A stretch of 64,000 nt of DNA, from the NCBI GenBank assembly GCA_963556695.1, contig CAUWAG010000020.1, forward strand, positions 1,488,001-1,552,000. Direction: 5' to 3'. This stretch comes from Anthostomella pinea. Lineage: Eukaryota; Ascomycota; Sordariomycetes; Xylariales; Xylariaceae. Position 1 is the first letter of the stretch. Each line of letters opens with the position of its first letter. Shown here piece after piece: positions 12,099 to 22,700 of the stretch. Under the pieces are notes generated by a model. The model searched no databases. It was given only the letters and a program-made list of their open reading frames with translations, and was not told the origin of the DNA. Position numbers and translations under genes: made by a program.

Positions 12099-12345
12099 GT
12101 GACCCTTATTGACTATTAACGTATAACGAACTCTCGTTAAAGGAAAAGAAAGATCTAGAGATGCATCCAAATTGGTGGGCAGCTAGATGTGAGCAGTCGT
12201 CCCCAACCAGACCCACCAAGGCATGGATCAACCTATCGTCTGATCAGTCACGTGCTCAGTCACGTGACCTGGAGACCATAGAGACCATTGCTAGACCTGA
12301 TGGATGGTGGAACCATCACAATACCGTTGCTCACGTGCTGCCGCC
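12099..12345 (+). repeat. GC-richer repeat island nested in the shredded Fot1-like element
   Basis: Related to the island at 11546-11792 by the block around TTGGTGGGCAGCTAGAT and by two GTCACGTG sites ten bases apart. It has no terminal structure I can define, and its short open frame is not convincing. Confidence 0.4.
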
Positions 12346-13440
12346 TTTCTTAAACGACAATTATTTTAACCTATTTACTATCTTACTAACTTAATACTAT
12401 CATTTACAGCCTGAAAACTTACTGCATTTTTAATAAAAAGTATTCCTTTTTTTACTAGACGTTTATTTTTAAAAGATTTTTGCGTTAATTTGATATATAA
12501 GTGGCTTTTTTAACCTTATGGACCTCGGAATTAACTAAAGCAACCCTGTATATAAGACCACATATAGTTTTTTAAAACGGGTTTACTATATTAATAGTTG
12601 ATATAAGTGAGCTTTTTGAATAGTTTTTAATTTTTTTTTATATAAACCAACTAACTTACTACTTTATTAATGATAATGAGCGTTTTAAAAATTTAAATAA
12701 TAAATAATACATTAGGATTTAGTAATAATATTCGTATAATAGTTATAATATCTAGCTTTAAAATAATACTTTTTAAGTTAAAACCAACAAAGTTAATATC
12801 ATTAAAACTTAAACGTTTTTAGCATTATATCAGTATTATATGCTTTATAAAACGCTGCAAGAAAGTCTTCTTTTAAAACGTAAGTTATATGACGCCGGAT
12901 AAAATCTTTGATTAAAAAACTATGAGCTCGTTTAAGCGGGTTAAAAGAACTAGCATTTAAAAACTAGAGCTTATATAATGAGTAAACAAGTATATAAAAA
13001 GTAAGAATGCTGTTATTTTAACGATAATTCTTAAAGACTTAAAAATAAAACTTTCATAACTATTTAAAATAAGGGAGCGTTTACTGGCGGTTATATGCGG
13101 GTTGATATACGTATTAAAATGCTAAATCCATTTTAAACCGTTGTTATTTATAGTTTACTCGTTATTAAATATAGTTACCTTCTAATTACGTTATAATGTC
13201 GTATTGTAATATTATAACGCAAAGTAAGTTTAACTTTGTAAAATAATTAACGGTAAGATTATTTAAATATCAGCAATAATAATAAAGATTATTATAAACT
13301 ATTTTTCATTGCTTTATTAAGCTTGTTTAAGCCTGCTACGTTTTTCGGCGCTTACAATAACTATACTAGACTTAATTGTGCCTATTATAAACCTAGTCTT
13401 GTTAAAATTATATATAATCGCGTTTTAAATACTATGTTTA

Positions 13441-13613
13441 TGGCAGATTTGAGCCAATCGTCAGAGTGAAGTGTGTGTGTGTATTCTCCCTGTCTAGAGT
13501 GTCCTTGTGCGACCGTCGCCGTGTTGTGCCAGAGGGGCCTGGATCGGGACGGAACAACTAGGTTCCGTTGTCTACCTGTCAGAGTGCCTTTTGTGTGCAC
13601 CTTTAATCCAACA
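13441..13613 (-). repeat. LTR-like insertion, family C copy 1
   Basis: In minus orientation it starts TGTTGGATTAAAGG and ends AATCTGCCA. It interrupts the shredded Fot1-like element: homology to the 22.7-kb copy stops at 13614 and resumes below 13441. The flanking 5-mers (AGAAC and TAAAC on the minus strand) match at three of five positions, and a G/A difference may be RIP. About 125 bp is shared with 52829-52965. Confidence 0.55.
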
Positions 13614-14819
13614 GTTCTACGATTGCCGCCTTAATTTAATAAAACCACGCGCGATATATGCTTAAATTTTCGTTTAAAACGTTTTAGTAATTTATTTTCG
13701 GATAAAAACGCGTCTAAAAGCCTGATACATGTTTAATAAAGTTTCGCACTGAGTCTTTTTTGACGCCTTTAGCTTTACGCGCTGCTAACAATTAATTTGC
13801 TATATTTTAATATAACTATGCCGGGCTAAGAATGCTGGCACATTTAGGTCGAAAATAAAGGGAACAATTAGTATTTAAAAAAAGAACCGTAAGTTTTGAA
13901 GTATTAAGTATGTTATAGCGTTGTAATGGAAGTGTTTTTAATTTTAATGCTTAAAATAAAACGAAAAACGTTAAAAAGTTGTGTAAGTTAAAATATAAAA
14001 ATATAAAGGTTATGTCGTTTAGCTTAGACAGCTAGCTCTCTGTTCAATTCGGTATAACGCGGTGTAATTATTATTAGTATAGATACAATTGTTTAAATCG
14101 TATTGGTTAGAAAGTTTATAATATGAATAAACTCGCTTGTAATACCAGCTCGCTTATCAGCTACGTTACCGTTAAAAAATACGCTTTTAAACTTATATAT
14201 TATTATAACGTTTATTTATAAGTAAAAAATTACTTAAAACTTATTAAAATACTTTTAGAATAGCTTTTATAATAAAGAATATGACGTTTAAATAACGATG
14301 AGATAATTTATAACAACTTCATTTCAAAATAATAGTTTATTAGGTTTTAGAAATACCGTTTTATACGTTAACGTTATATATATTTATTTCATTATAACAT
14401 TTAAACAGTTTCAAAAACTGTTAAAACTTAAAAAGATTAGTTTTAACGTTAAAAGTATTGACTAATAAAATAAGTAAAACAATTTCTACTTACTCGTGTA
14501 AAATCGCTCTTTTAAAGCGAAATGAATAACGTATAATTATAAGGCTTGGTAAATACGTTTTTAATATACGTGAAATAATTAGAAGAAATTAAAATAACGT
14601 ATTTATAAACTTATTAAATATCCGTAACACTTGAAATAAGCGCGAAAAAGCTTATTTTAATAGGATTAAATATACAATAAAAAATTGATAGATTTTTTAA
14701 ACGTTAACCTTTTTAAAAAAAACTAGGAAATAAATATAACTTAAGAGTTAGTTAAAAATGCAATTGATTTACTACGTAATTTACATGTATAAGGCTCTAT
14801 TATAACGGTCTTAATACAA

Positions 14820-14862
14820 GCGTTGCAAATAGGGGCTAGTTGTAAATGAGATCCCACACGGT
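14820..14862 (-). repeat. Right terminal inverted repeat, 43 bp
   Basis: Reverse-complement partner of 9969-10011 (37 of 43 identical, transitions only), followed by TA at 14863-14864. Confidence 0.75.
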
Positions 14863-14896
14863 TAGCATGTATAGCAGTGTGGCTCATGCGTAGCGG

Positions 14897-15058
14897 TGTG
14901 ACGATCAGGCCTGCAGTACAACTGGTCAGGACTGATGGATAGATAAAGCTAGATTCAACGATCTATGAAGAAGGAAGAAGGAAGGCCGCTTCAGGTGGGA
15001 GGTGGGCCTCCCATATATATAGGTACATGTGGAGGTACAATGTACTTGTACCATAACA
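14897..15058 (-). repeat. 3' LTR of the Gypsy element (162 bp)
   Basis: On the plus strand it runs TGTGACGATCAGG ... CCATAACA. It differs from the other LTR by two transitions and a 7-bp GAAGGAA unit, so the insertion is fairly recent or has undergone conversion. Confidence 0.85.
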
Positions 15059-15077
15059 TCACTCCCACTCTTCCTAA
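15059..15077 (-). other. Polypurine tract next to the 3' LTR
   Basis: On the minus strand the purine-rich run AGGAAGAGTGGGAGTGA abuts the 3' LTR. This is the position and composition expected of the plus-strand primer used in reverse transcription. Confidence 0.55.
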
Positions 15078-18000
15078 GGCGGAATGCCGTCGGCAGCGAG
15101 AGAAAAAGAAATACCCTTCTTTTTCTTCTTTTCTGTGGCGCCTGTATAAGCTCCTAAATTCTCGCCAACATCGTTGCCTTCTCCGTATTTGCGTATAAAG
15201 GCCTTGAACGCATCGGTAAGCACCAAATTCTCCCTTGGTTTCCATGTAGGCTCGATATATTCGGTCCACTTTACCAACACTTTTCTCTGATTTCCGAATT
15301 TTCTAGCACAGAGCACTCTCTCTACACACCACAGCGGGTCTGGCCCGTCAAGCAGCGGTGGTGGTTGGGTATCGTCCATTTTTTGTGATGGCAGTGGTCC
15401 TTCCTCGTCGCCAGCTCTCCGCAACAGGTCCATGAAAAAACGCTTCCGAATATTACTTGGCACGTTGAGCTCGTAGACGTCTGGGGCAATCATCTTGGTG
15501 ATTTCGTACTTTGTGTGCGTCCAAGCCAGCTTCTTCTTGAGTTGAGGAGTTGTCACGTTCTTAAGGTTCAACCAGACCTTGTCACCAAGCTTGAATCTCT
15601 CAGCTGGACGATGTCCTTGATTTGCTTGGTGCTCCATGATTTGTTGGGCAGTAGCCATCGCTGCCTGCGCCAGTTCTTGAGCTTCATGAATGCAGTTGAT
15701 CAACGCATCTGCTCTGGTTTTTGGGTCTGATGGTGGTCCTGCTGGGGGTGGCACCTGTTGAACGGGATCGGCGTGGTATCTATGGAGCACGAAAAACGGG
15801 CTAAGACCTGTCTTTGAATTCGGCCTGTTATTGATGGCGAGTTGCGCTGTCAGAAGTAACTAAGGCCAATCGTCCTGAGTATAGGCTATAAAAGCTCTGA
15901 GGTAGGCAAGGACTTCTTGGTTCATCCTCTCTGGCTGACCGTCGGTTTATAGATGATAGGCTGTTGACAACCTCTGCTCAACTCGTGTTAATTGACATAA
16001 CCTCATCCAGAAACGTCCGACCCAATTACTACCCCTGTTTGATGTGATGAAGGACGGGAAACCGTGAAATCTGTAATGGCTATTTATAAATGTCTCTGCA
16101 CAAGCTTCCGCTTCCATTGCCACCGTAGCATCAAGAGTCGTTGTCCCTAATGCTCTGTCTACCATCACCATCAAGTTACGTGGGGCGGTGCCGTCCCCGG
16201 GCAGTTCTGTCATAAAATCAATGGAGAGTTCGCTGAAAAACCGGTCTGGAATGGGTACTGGTCGTAAAAGCCCCTGCTTTGCTTGTTGCCACACCTTTGA
16301 ACGTCCACAAACATCACAATTCCGGCAGAAGCGACGGACTGTCTTATACTGTTGCGGCCAGAAGTAATTTCTCTGCAAAATCCAGCCAGTGATGTGCTTT
16401 TCCGGATGTCCCGTAATATGCGAATCATGGGTTTGCTGTACAAGCGCTGTGCGTAATGGTTCATAATCCGGTACCCAGATTGCACCTCGGTACAATAAGG
16501 CTCCCCGTCCTTCTATCTCACAATCAATGATTTGGACGTCTATGTCCAGCCCGGGTGGCAGTCTCACGTTGCCTCTAGTGACACAGGCGTAGATGTTTTG
16601 GTAGGTCTCATCTGTATCGACTGCATCATCCCACAACAGCTGTAATTCCGGACTGGTGAAGATCCCTCTGCCCAGTGGTGGTGACTTCAGTAGTGTGGCA
16701 GGCGCGGACTCGGCGTCCTCCGCGTAACCCACATCTGGTGATCCGTGAGAGTTTGTTTGCATCCCCAACTCTGGTGTGGTTTCGGGCTCAGTGTTCATGT
16801 GTACGTCTGCTGCTGGGGTCAGATCGTCTGATTTTGCCTGTGATCGAGTTTGAACTGGGCTGATTAGGATCGCCGTAATAGCTGCTTCAGTTGCTGGGAA
16901 CTCGCTTGTCTTAGGTGGAAGCCATTTATCTTTAAGCAGTTGGAACTCTCTGTGCTTCATCCTCTCGTTGTTTAAGCCCCTGATATGGTCTTGAGGTCTC
17001 CGCGAGAGAAAATCGGGTTTCCCAGAGTCTTTTCCTGCCCTAAAGCTGAGCTGGAAATTATATTGGGAGAGGACTCCTGATCAGCGGACTTGCCTTTCTG
17101 ACAAGCGCTGGACTGTAACGAAATGGCGGAGATTCTTATAATCTGTCAGGACCATGAACTTGCTGGCTACGCTATGCAGCTCTCCTCAAAAGTGTTGGAT
17201 GGTGTTGACAATGGAGAGGAGTTCCTTGTCATAGATCTCGTAATTTGACTCGGCTGGGGTTAATTTCTGTGAGAAGAAACCGACAGGGCGTAAGCGACCT
17301 TGTTCGTCAACTTGCAAAACACATCCTCCCATAGCGTATCCAGAAGAGTCTGCTTCCACTACCGTGTCTTTCTTGGGATCAAACATCACTAGTAATGGCG
17401 AGCTGATCAGGTGGTCCTTCAGTGTATCGAAAGCTTCTCGCCCGTTTCTTTCCCATCTGAACCGCGCTCCATGGCGTGTGAGGTTGTTCAGAGGTGCTGC
17501 AACCGTAGCAAACAAGGGGATGAACTCCCTATAAAAGTTTATAAACCCAAGGAAAGAACGGACGTGGGACGTATTCTCTGGTGTTTCCCACGCTTTGATA
17601 GCTTCTACCTTCTCTGGGTCAACTGTGATGCTTTCTCTGCAGCGGATAATAAATCCGAGGTACTTGATCTCTTTCTGGGTGAACTCGCATTTATCAATGT
17701 CAATCTGTAGGCCTGCCGTGCCTAGGTGTTGGATAATCATCTTTACCTTGTTCATATGGTCCGTGTAGCTCCCATCAGTGTAGATAATCACGTCGTCTAT
17801 GTATGCTGAGCAACAAACGTCAAGCTGGTCCTGTAGAGTCGAGTTGCTATACTACTAAAAGGTGGCTGGTCCTCCCGACATGCCAAAAGGCAAAACAAGC
17901 CATTCAAAAGAACCGAACCTCGTTCTGAACGCTGTTTTCCATTCGTCGCCCATTCTGATCCGAAGACAATGGAAAGCAGCCCTGATATCCACCTTAGTAA

Positions 18001-19063
18001 CCCATTTCGCCTTCGTAAGATTGCACAAGGTCTCTCTAATTAGTGGCAATGGATACCTGTCTGATTGCGTGACGGCATTCAAGGCGTGGTAATTGACACA
18101 AAAACGGAGGCCTCTGCCTGGCTTTCTTACAAACAATACGGGCACATTTGTTAAGGAAGAACTCACTCTGATCCAACCTTTGTCTAGATAATCTGTAAAT
18201 TGTTTCCAAAGAACAAGCAATTCTTCCCGTGACATATTGTATAGTGGTCCCAATGGAACACGTTTTGGGCGCCCGTGGTCATCCAGCTTGACATTGATGG
18301 CGTGGTCCCATCCCGGTCTATGCGGTGGTACCGAATCATCGTTATCGTCCATAAAGAACTTCGCTTTGTCCCGAAGTTCTATTGGTAGCTGTTCTTATAG
18401 TGCGTGTAAGATAGGCTTATTCTTTCTTGTGTTTAGCTTTTCAAGTGCCTTATTAATGTCTGCAATAGTGGTGGAGCCGACCTGAATCTTCTGCTTCTCT
18501 GACCTGGCCCTCTTGATCTCTGCTGTAAAAACCCGTATTGAAGCCATGGTCACGTCCCTGATGTGTTTGATCCGCTGAACGACGTGCTCATTATTCATCC
18601 AACCGCTTTCTCGTACCCGTATTCTGTTGTCTGGGGCGCCAACCCAGAGTTGTCGTTTCTGGGCGCGGTAAATCATATCGTTCTTCTCCGCCCAGGCCTT
18701 CCCGAGAATCATTTCGTAGTTGAGGCCCGGCACAATATAACCATAGACTCTCTTGGTCCTGCCGTTGATGTCCATAGTGACGAAACTGATGGAGTCAATA
18801 CTGTGAGCTTTTGCCTGACGTCGGAGCCTATTTTCGACCTCTTCTTCAGCTGCGAGTTTCAACTTGCGTGACTGGATAGGTATGTGTGGGAATTTTTTTT
18901 TGTCGGCGAATCTGTTACTGAACATGGACAGAGGCAGGCAGCCAGTATCAAACAAGGCTTGAACGTAAAATATATTGTCAATAAGTACGTCAACCAGAAA
19001 TGGTGTGCTGTCCAAGCTCTCTTTTGTTACTGCCAACTGTTCCCGTGTAGGCGGTTGACCCAA
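15074..19063 (-). pseudogene. Gypsy pol: protease-RT-RNase H-integrase-chromodomain, broken
   Basis: Domains in order on the minus strand. Aspartic protease has ALFDTGCLPLS (about 18960). Reverse transcriptase (18352-17700) has VTKVDIRAAF and the AYIDDVI active-site box. RNase H has VVEADSSGYAMGG and the end of ELLSIV. Integrase (16960-15790) has a zinc module (HDSHITGHPE, then FCRNCDVC) and an rve core (LSIDFMTELPGDG). The second catalytic Asp reads as Asn in SNRGSNWVG, a G-to-A change. A chromodomain follows at 15320-15200 (VERVLCARKFGN, then VKWTEYIEPTWKPRENL). Stops lie near 18394, 17850, 17185, 17080, 15945 and 15860. RT and integrase are both unproducible as a single protein. Confidence 0.85.
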
Positions 19064-19116
19064 ATCTTCGTCAAAAACATCCTTTCTAGGCCTCTGTGCA
19101 CAACTTTGCGCAGAGG

Positions 19117-20436
19117 CTACTCTTTTGACTCGTCCGCTGACGAGCTATCATCATCCACCACTATGTGGTTAAGACGCGCTCTGGATGGGTTCTGAGGAAA
19201 GCCCTTGTACCGGCAGTCCCCGAAACGGTGGGAAGGCTTACTGCCGCAATGTACGCATCTTCCAGACGACTTCCGTTCTTTGTACACAGCCATGGTGATG
19301 GCTGGTGCTCGCGGGCGGTTGTCCCTATGCCTGGCATTCTTCTCGAAACTGGCGATGAATGACTTCATCGCGCCGACAACGCCTGCCGTGTTGCCTATGT
19401 GGGTGTCGCCGGATGCGTCAGTCGAGCCTTTTCTGTGACCACTTTCACCTCGGTGTCCCTGGTGTCCCTGGTGTCCCTGGGCTAGGTTCGGGGCGTAATA
19501 GGAGTCATTCTTGCTGCTGACATACCACTCTGTGCGCCGACCCTTGCTGTTGGTGAACTTTGGCAATGCTTCTACACCTGTAGCCACATCTCGAACATCT
19601 TCAATGAAAGAGTCGTAATTAGTCGCCGAGATGCCGCGTTGAGGGGCGAGGGGCTCCGCAAGGTAAGAGGCTAGGGCCATCCTGACGATGTTGACTTTCG
19701 CAGCCCCGGTGGGCGCCAGGTCGTCCGCATTAGCGCAATGGGTTCCGAAAACGAACAGGAAGTCGGCTAAGGACTGAGCGTCACCTTGCCGAATGGTGTA
19801 AATCCTCCTTTGCGCTATCTGGCGAATGTCCCTAGGCACGAAGGTCTCTGAAAGCTTCGCCAACCAGCCTTCAATAGACCAGCCAAGACTCTGATCCCGG
19901 ATGCGATCGCTTACCCACTTCTGTACCCGAGGTCTCTCGTCTTGTGGCAGGGTTTGGAGGATCGACGTACAGACATGCTGATTGTTGCCAAGCACTTCGT
20001 AGAGGCCGTCATTGAAGACGATGGACTAGAGGAGAAGGTGATGTGTCAGGTATGTGTCACGTTTACCGTCCCATTCAGGCCAACCCGTGTAGAGCTTCGC
20101 GTCCCGGTCAAGTTTGAGCACCAGGGGTGTCAATGTTGGCTCCTCGTCAGAGAGCATGGTTGGTCCGGTGGTTGCCGCGGTAGGATTTGGTGGATATCGG
20201 TCCGATTCAGCAGTGCTGTCCTTGTGGGGGTCCTTGTCCGATAGCGGAGGTACCGGTACTTGTTGGAAGTCCTTATTCGATGACGAAGGTACTAGATTTT
20301 GTTGGGAGTCCTCGTTTGGTAACTGAGGCACTGACATAGACGCGGCAAGTTCTTGTTGCTGGCTGTCGACTCCGGGATGTCCCTCGGTAGTAAGATTGTT
20401 AAAGAGATCTGAAAGCCTTGACAAGTCGTCAGACAT
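19117..20436 (-). pseudogene. Gypsy gag with zinc knuckle, broken
   Basis: The ATG at 20436 opens a Ser/Gln/Pro-rich N-terminal segment that ends at a TAG near 20026 (CAG to TAG by one transition). The frame continues as a capsid-like helical region and ends in a short zinc-knuckle-like motif, CVHCGSKPSHRFGDC (about 19250). A 9-bp GGTGTCCCT unit is repeated three times at 19455-19481, encoding a Gly-His-Gln tract. It packages element RNA in functional relatives. Confidence 0.75.
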
Positions 20437-20528
20437 CTAATAGCACAGACGACCAAGTCATGTTGCTAATAGAGTCAGATGGTGATAGAGCCTATGAGGG
20501 CATCTGGATAAAAAGATCATTAAATCTA

Positions 20529-20697
20529 TGTGACGATCAGGCCTGCAGTACAACTGGTCAGGACTAATGGATAGATAAAGCTAGATTCAACGATCTATGA
20601 AGAAGGAAGAAGGAAGAAGGAAGGCCGCTTCAGGTGGGAGGTGGGCCTCCCATATATATAGGTACATGTGGAGGTACAATGTACTTGTACCGTAACA
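20529..20697 (-). repeat. 5' LTR of the Gypsy element (169 bp)
   Basis: In element orientation it starts TGTTACGGTACAAG and ends GATCGTCACA. A TATA-like stretch (CTATATATATGGG, about 20665-20653) is the probable promoter core. The near-palindrome GTACAAGTACATTGTAC sits upstream of it. Confidence 0.85.
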
Positions 20698-21966
20698 GGC
20701 GGACTACCCTGACTAGAATGTGCTCTTACTAAACACGAGACTACGAAGTTGCGCGAGCTAAACAAGTGTGTCTACACCTGCAACCTGGAACATCTAAAGA
20801 ACAATACATGGTGATTATGTTCGCATCGCAGAGGTACAGTTAGCTACGGACATGGAAACTAGTCACTCAGGGGCCTGATTTTACCTACGGCGACAGCCAA
20901 TTTATAACCACGCCGCCAGGAGACGACTGCTACCCGGCCCCAATGACGAGGTAAAAAATGCCGACTTATACCGCGAATGGAGGCTACATCTGTGCCGACA
21001 CAGGAGCTTTATCCTCCAATGACACTGCAGAGCGATGTTCCTATCGAACACCCGATAACTTATCGGGCTTCTTATCTAGACATGAATCAACTGGCGGGTT
21101 AGGTGATGTCTGATCCTGATGATGAAGAGTTTTTGGTGGTAGCTGGGTAGCAGATCGATAGTGACTGATGCTAAAGATCGGAGAAAACACGTATATTGCT
21201 AAGGAGGAGGGGTTGCTCGTTGTGAAATGACAAGTCGAGGTGGATTGGTGAAGGGAGGATGAATTGGAAGCCAAATAGGACTGGACAGGCGCTTTGAAGG
21301 CACCCGGGTTAGCCAGAGAATGTCCCATGGGTCAAGGCTGGAATTCAGTCCCCGAGGGCTTTTCCCGCCTTGACAGGGTGACTGGTCGATGGGACATTGG
21401 GACGCAGATTGTCTTGACAGTATTGCCTCGGCAGGCAAACGTAAGATAGGAAATATGGCAAGCCGTACCCAACGTACTGAAAGTTTTGGAAGTAGGTAAA
21501 CATGACTAACTCTCTGGTGAGATAGGTTCAGTTCCCAGTCGATTTTGTCCGCCCAGTTTGCTGGCTAGCCTCTCGTCTGTCGAAGATGCACGCCATGATG
21601 CGGGCATCAGTCACCTACAGACCCCGCATGAAGCCGGTAATACGATCGCGGGCAGTGAAGATCTGACTGCATCGAATCATGAAGTCCCACAAAACCATAC
21701 CGCCACCACCACCACCATCACGATGGCCCCGCTCGAGGCGCCAACGTCGTCGACCTAGCCCTGTCCTACGCCGACATCACCAACCAGGGGGCTGGTACTT
21801 ACCAGTGGCGACGGTGCGTTGAAAAGACAAATGAGAAGAAGGTAGTCGAAGGGTTTACCACAACGCCAGCTCGCACCCCTTGCAGCCCAATCTAACCACT
21901 GCCGACGCTCTCGGACCTTGAACGCACCCTAAATGACCAACAGCTCGCTTTACAGGTTCATGAACC
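20698..21966. other. No confident gene
   Basis: Short frames only. A plus frame at 21558-21758 ends in a threonine-rich tract and could be the N-terminal part of the RRM-like pseudogene that follows, but I cannot connect them. Confidence 0.3.
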
Positions 21967-22500
21967 TTGTTTTCCAGGACCATTTCCTACGACGTACCAA
22001 GGATTGAAAGCCAAGCAGAACGAATCAGAGGACATTCGCAATTCGCAGAATACTTCTGCGTGGATATCGAATCTGCCCCCGAATTGCGCCTGCGAGCTGC
22101 TGCTGGGATGCCTGTGTCAAACTGGCAAGATATTTGTCGCAGTGAACAACAAGCCAACCGGCCGACACAACACCTGTGCTGCTAAGGTCCGATACTGGAA
22201 CGTTTACGGGATCCAGCGCCTCCTGGCAGTGTTAGACGCCGGAGGATTCTACGTCGGCAACTACACGCCCCGAGCCGTATATAACGACGTACGGACCAGG
22301 GCAAGGCCCGACTCGCAGCACACCCGAGTAATCGAAGTGACATGATCACCTCAAGTGGTCAACTTCGAGACCTTGAGCAATCTGTTTACCGGGAATTTCT
22401 ATAACGACCTTGAGGAGGTTGGCACTATCGGGAACAAGGATGGCATTGTCACCATGCGTTCGGCGTTCGGCTCCTACAGTGCCCAGTGTTAAATGGCACG
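21967..22500 (+). pseudogene. RRM-like fungal orphan protein, decayed
   Basis: Frame 22004-22345 reads ISNLPPNCACELLLGCL, then TGKIFVAVNNKPTGRH and AAKVRYWNVYGIQRLL. This matches the pattern of a fungal-specific family with an N-terminal RRM-like fold (NLPP...LL..I...GKI...). After an in-frame TGA at 22342 the reading continues with VVNFETLSNLF and FGSYSAQC, the expected second block, then stops at 22488. The upstream start is not identifiable. The gene is truncated and broken. Its function in the family is unknown, and RNA binding is only inferred from the fold. Confidence 0.5.
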
Positions 22501-22700
22501 CAAGCCACAATCGCGTTTAAAGGGGGAGCAGTGTACCAGCAGGGCATCTAGGCCTTTTAATACGCTATAGTACTTTGGCAGGAGATTTTTAAACAATAAC
22601 AGTTTATTAAATATTATTGAAATATAACGGTTTGAACTATATAAACCTTATGTACGTTATTTAATGATTATAAGCTCGAATTAGTATTTTTTTTTAGTTA

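Larger units (their letters stand above)
11873..14166 (-). mobile_element. RIP-shredded Fot1-like transposon (minus orientation)
   Basis: Read on the minus strand from 14166, the sequence follows the better preserved copy at 22701-24178 almost base for base. It covers the 5' leader (GTAGCTGA.AAGCGAG), the start region and the DNA-binding part. Past a nested LTR it reaches the transposase C-terminus (12930-12780). Nearly all differences are C-to-T or G-to-A, leaving an AT-rich, stop-filled relic. A copy of the leader in opposite orientation lies at 11873-11935, as expected of a long terminal inverted repeat. TA follows the right end (14167-14168). Subtracting nested islands leaves about 1.9 kb, typical of Fot1-type elements. 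Confidence 0.7.
9969..14862. mobile_element. AT-rich composite element bounded by 43-bp inverted repeats (TA target)
   Basis: A 4.9-kb block, extremely A+T-rich except for small islands, starts and ends with the same 43-bp sequence in opposite orientation. A TA dinucleotide lies outside each end (9967-9968 and 14863-14864). TA duplication plus terminal inverted repeats is the signature of the Tc1/mariner/pogo superfamily. The interior has no open frame. The outer transposon's own transposase is not recognisable, presumably lost through RIP. Three solo LTRs, other GC-richer repeat islands and a shredded Fot1-like element are nested inside. The length is therefore inflated relative to a normal member of the superfamily. 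Confidence 0.6.
14897..20697 (-). mobile_element. Gypsy-type LTR retrotransposon (chromovirus), RIP-inactivated
   Basis: Complete 5.8-kb element on the minus strand. It has two near-identical LTRs (14897-15058 and 20529-20697), a gag-like region, protease, reverse transcriptase, RNase H, integrase and a C-terminal chromodomain in the usual Gypsy order. The flanks AGCGG (14892-14896) and GGCGG (20698-20702) agree at four of five positions, probably a damaged 5-bp target duplication. The reading frames are cut by about ten stops. Those checked are CAA, CAG or TGG codons changed by one C-to-T or G-to-A transition. The element is therefore dead, but its base composition is still near normal, implying one mild round of RIP. 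Confidence 0.88.
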
